NCBI RefSeq assembly: GCF_001514125.1
Contig: NZ_KQ948551.1
Coordinates: 333,291-397,290, forward strand
Reading direction: 5' to 3'
DNA length: 64,000 bases
Source: Streptomyces longwoodensis
GTDB taxonomy: Bacteria > Actinomycetota > Actinomycetes > Streptomycetales > Streptomycetaceae
Shown here: positions 62,959 through 64,000 of the stretch, in pieces
Layout of the letters: each line of letters opens with the position of its first letter
Numbering within the stretch: the stretch's first letter is position 1
Program-made: the position numbers and the translations under genes
The notes under the pieces: generated by a model
The model's database searches: none
Seen by the model: the letters and a program-made list of their open reading frames with translations, nothing else
Told to the model about the DNA's origin: nothing

Positions 62959-63275
62959 GTGCTCCGTGGGAGGGCAGCGCGAGGAGTCGCCGTTCGTCGC
63001 CTCCCGTGAAGAAGCCGCTCATCAGCGGCTCGAGGCTGGATGGAGTACGCCACAGGCCCCCCGTTCGGGCGCTCTGCGCCGTATGATCGAGGGAGACCGC
63101 CCCGGCATGACGGGCCGGCCGTTGGGGAATGGAAGCCTCAGCGGGCCGTGACCGCCCATGGTGGGTTCCGGTTGGCCAATTGGCGTAGAGGGGCGGGTTT
63201 CACGGGGGCGATTCCCTGCCTATCCTGAAGGGACCCCCCGGGTCGCCCCGGCGACTGCACGATGAGGAGGACTCC
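62959..63275. other. Intergenic region upstream of DUF3040
   Basis: 317 bp without a supported gene. A hairpin, AGCCGCT (63013-63019) with AGCGGCT (63024-63030), may end the methyltransferase message. A TATCCT at 63221-63226 and a GAGGAG near 63263 mark the promoter and ribosome site of the next gene. Confidence 0.5.
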
Positions 63276-63668
63276 GTGCCGCTCTCGGAGCACGAGCAGC
63301 GCATGCTCGAGCAAATGGAGCGAGCGCTGTACGCCGAAGATCCCAAGTTCGCGTCGGCGCTCGAGGGAAGCGGGCTGCGTACGTACACCCGGCGTCGGGT
63401 CTACCAGGCGGTCGCGGGCTTCCTCGTGGGAATCGCGCTCCTCATGGCCGGTATGGTCGCCCAGCAGGTCTGGCTCAGCGTGGTGGGCTTCCTCGTCATG
63501 CTGGGGTGTGCGGTGCTCGCCGTGACCGGCTGGCGCAAGGCCCCCAAGCCGGGCGAGCAGCCGGCCCCCGGTGCAGCGCCCGCCCGTGGCCAGGCGCGCC
63601 CCAAGCGCTCGGTGATGGACCGCATCGAGGAGCGCTGGCAGCGCCGCCGCGACGAGCAGGGCCACTGA
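63276..63668 (+). CDS. DUF3040 small membrane protein
   Basis: A 130-residue protein starting PLSEHEQRMLEQMERALYAEDPKFAS, the DUF3040 signature, with two helices (about 44-80) and a basic C-terminus. Function unknown; the family is restricted to actinobacteria and often near cell-division genes. GTG start with GAGGAG upstream. Confidence 0.9.
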   Translation: MPLSEHEQRMLEQMERALYAEDPKFASALEGSGLRTYTRRRVYQAVAGFLVGIALLMAGMVAQQVWLSVVGFLVMLGCAVLAVTGWRKAPKPGEQPAPGAAPARGQARPKRSVMDRIEERWQRRRDEQGH

Positions 63669-63747
63669 CGCCTCCGCCCACGGGCGGCCGGTCGTCGAGC
63701 AGTTCCTCTGCAGCAGTTCTTCGCCAATAGTTCTTCGAGCAGTTCTT

Positions 63748-63785
63748 CGTCAGGGGGTGACCACCCAGGTGGTCACCCCCTGACG
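63748..63785. terminator. Strong bidirectional terminator
   Basis: An 18-bp perfect inverted repeat, CGTCAGGGGGTGACCACC (63748-63765) with its complement (63768-63785), separated by only 2 bases. It lies between convergent genes and can serve both. Three direct copies of AGTTCTTCG precede it. Confidence 0.85.
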
Positions 63786-63846
63786 CATGCCCGGTCCCGT
63801 CTGCGTCCGCTGCTTCTGCCGGAGCGGCGCGACCCGGCAGGGCCCG

Positions 63847-64000
63847 TCAGCCGTTCTGCTGCCGGCCGCGCGGCGGCCGCAGCCGCTGGGTCAGGGCCGT
63901 CCAGCGAACCGCCCAGTCCTCCCTGCGGGCCGTCCAGCGGTCGGAGAGCTCCCAGACCGTCCGCACCGCCGACCGCGGCGCGACCACCGCCCGTACCCGG
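63847..64000 (-). CDS. Unidentified protein, C-terminal 50 residues
   Basis: A frame open to the right edge and ending at 63847 gives a basic, Trp/Arg-rich tail, including VWELSDRWTARREDW and AVRWTALTQRLRPPRG. It is amphipathic and helical. I do not recognise the family from this piece. It is convergent with DUF3040 behind a strong terminator. Confidence 0.6.
   Translation of the reverse strand, partial: RVRAVVAPRSAVRTVWELSDRWTARREDWAVRWTALTQRLRPPRGRQQNG

Overview
The window is a piece of core chromosome from a Streptomyces species. The evidence is very high G+C with G/C third positions, frequent GTG starts, 4-bp start/stop overlaps, many leaderless promoters, and gene families typical of the genus. 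From memory, the order of bc1 complex, trpD, glkA, pfkA, trpE(G), aroH, bfr, thi genes and metF matches the S. coelicolor chromosome around SCO2090-SCO2155. That synteny is recalled, not searched. No tRNA, rRNA, IS element, prophage or CRISPR array was seen.

Layout. 0-5.2 kb: end of an L,D-transpeptidase gene, a receiver-like protein, then the aerobic respiratory block ctaE-qcrC-qcrA-qcrB, closed by a strong terminator. 5.2-11 kb: trpD, a SAM-IV riboswitch with a possible 6-codon micro-ORF before a class V aminotransferase, a stand-alone RAM-domain protein, a rhomboid protease and a NYN-domain nuclease-like protein. 11-15 kb: two tandem NlpC/P60 hydrolases and a lipoprotein with a metallopeptidase motif. 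15-21 kb: a PadR/MATE pair sharing an operator array, two glycosyltransferases and an acyl-CoA ligase. 21-33 kb: small metabolic genes, the glucokinase glkA, a lipid acyltransferase, a two-component system, a divergent phosphofructokinase and a D-lactate dehydrogenase. 33-38.3 kb: fused anthranilate synthase with a WWW attenuator peptide, aroH (DAHP synthase), bacterioferritin and its ferredoxin (with an iron box), and a sulfite-oxidase-like gene.

38.3-44.4 kb is the accessory-looking part. A membrane protein under a perfect CsoR-type operator is followed by a Crp-family regulator and four translationally coupled genes (each pair overlapping by 4 bp): a class III nucleotide-cyclase-like protein, a large P-loop NTPase-like protein, a soluble SPFH/band-7 protein, and a small membrane protein resembling the Pycsar TM effector. 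This looks like a cyclic-nucleotide signalling or anti-phage (conflict) operon. I do not know a described system with this exact composition, and it is the main candidate for an undescribed system here.

44.4-64 kb returns to housekeeping: endonuclease IV, a PASTA Ser/Thr kinase, thiO-thiS-thiG under a TPP riboswitch with thiE nearby, an FAD reductase, an Rv2175c-like DNA-binding protein, metF, a Gln/Tyr/Gly-rich membrane protein, a phytoene-desaturase-like oxidoreductase, an ABC/YhgE/TetR operon with a probable TetR operator, a HEPN-family protein, a methyltransferase and a DUF3040 protein. A partial gene of unknown function runs off the right end.
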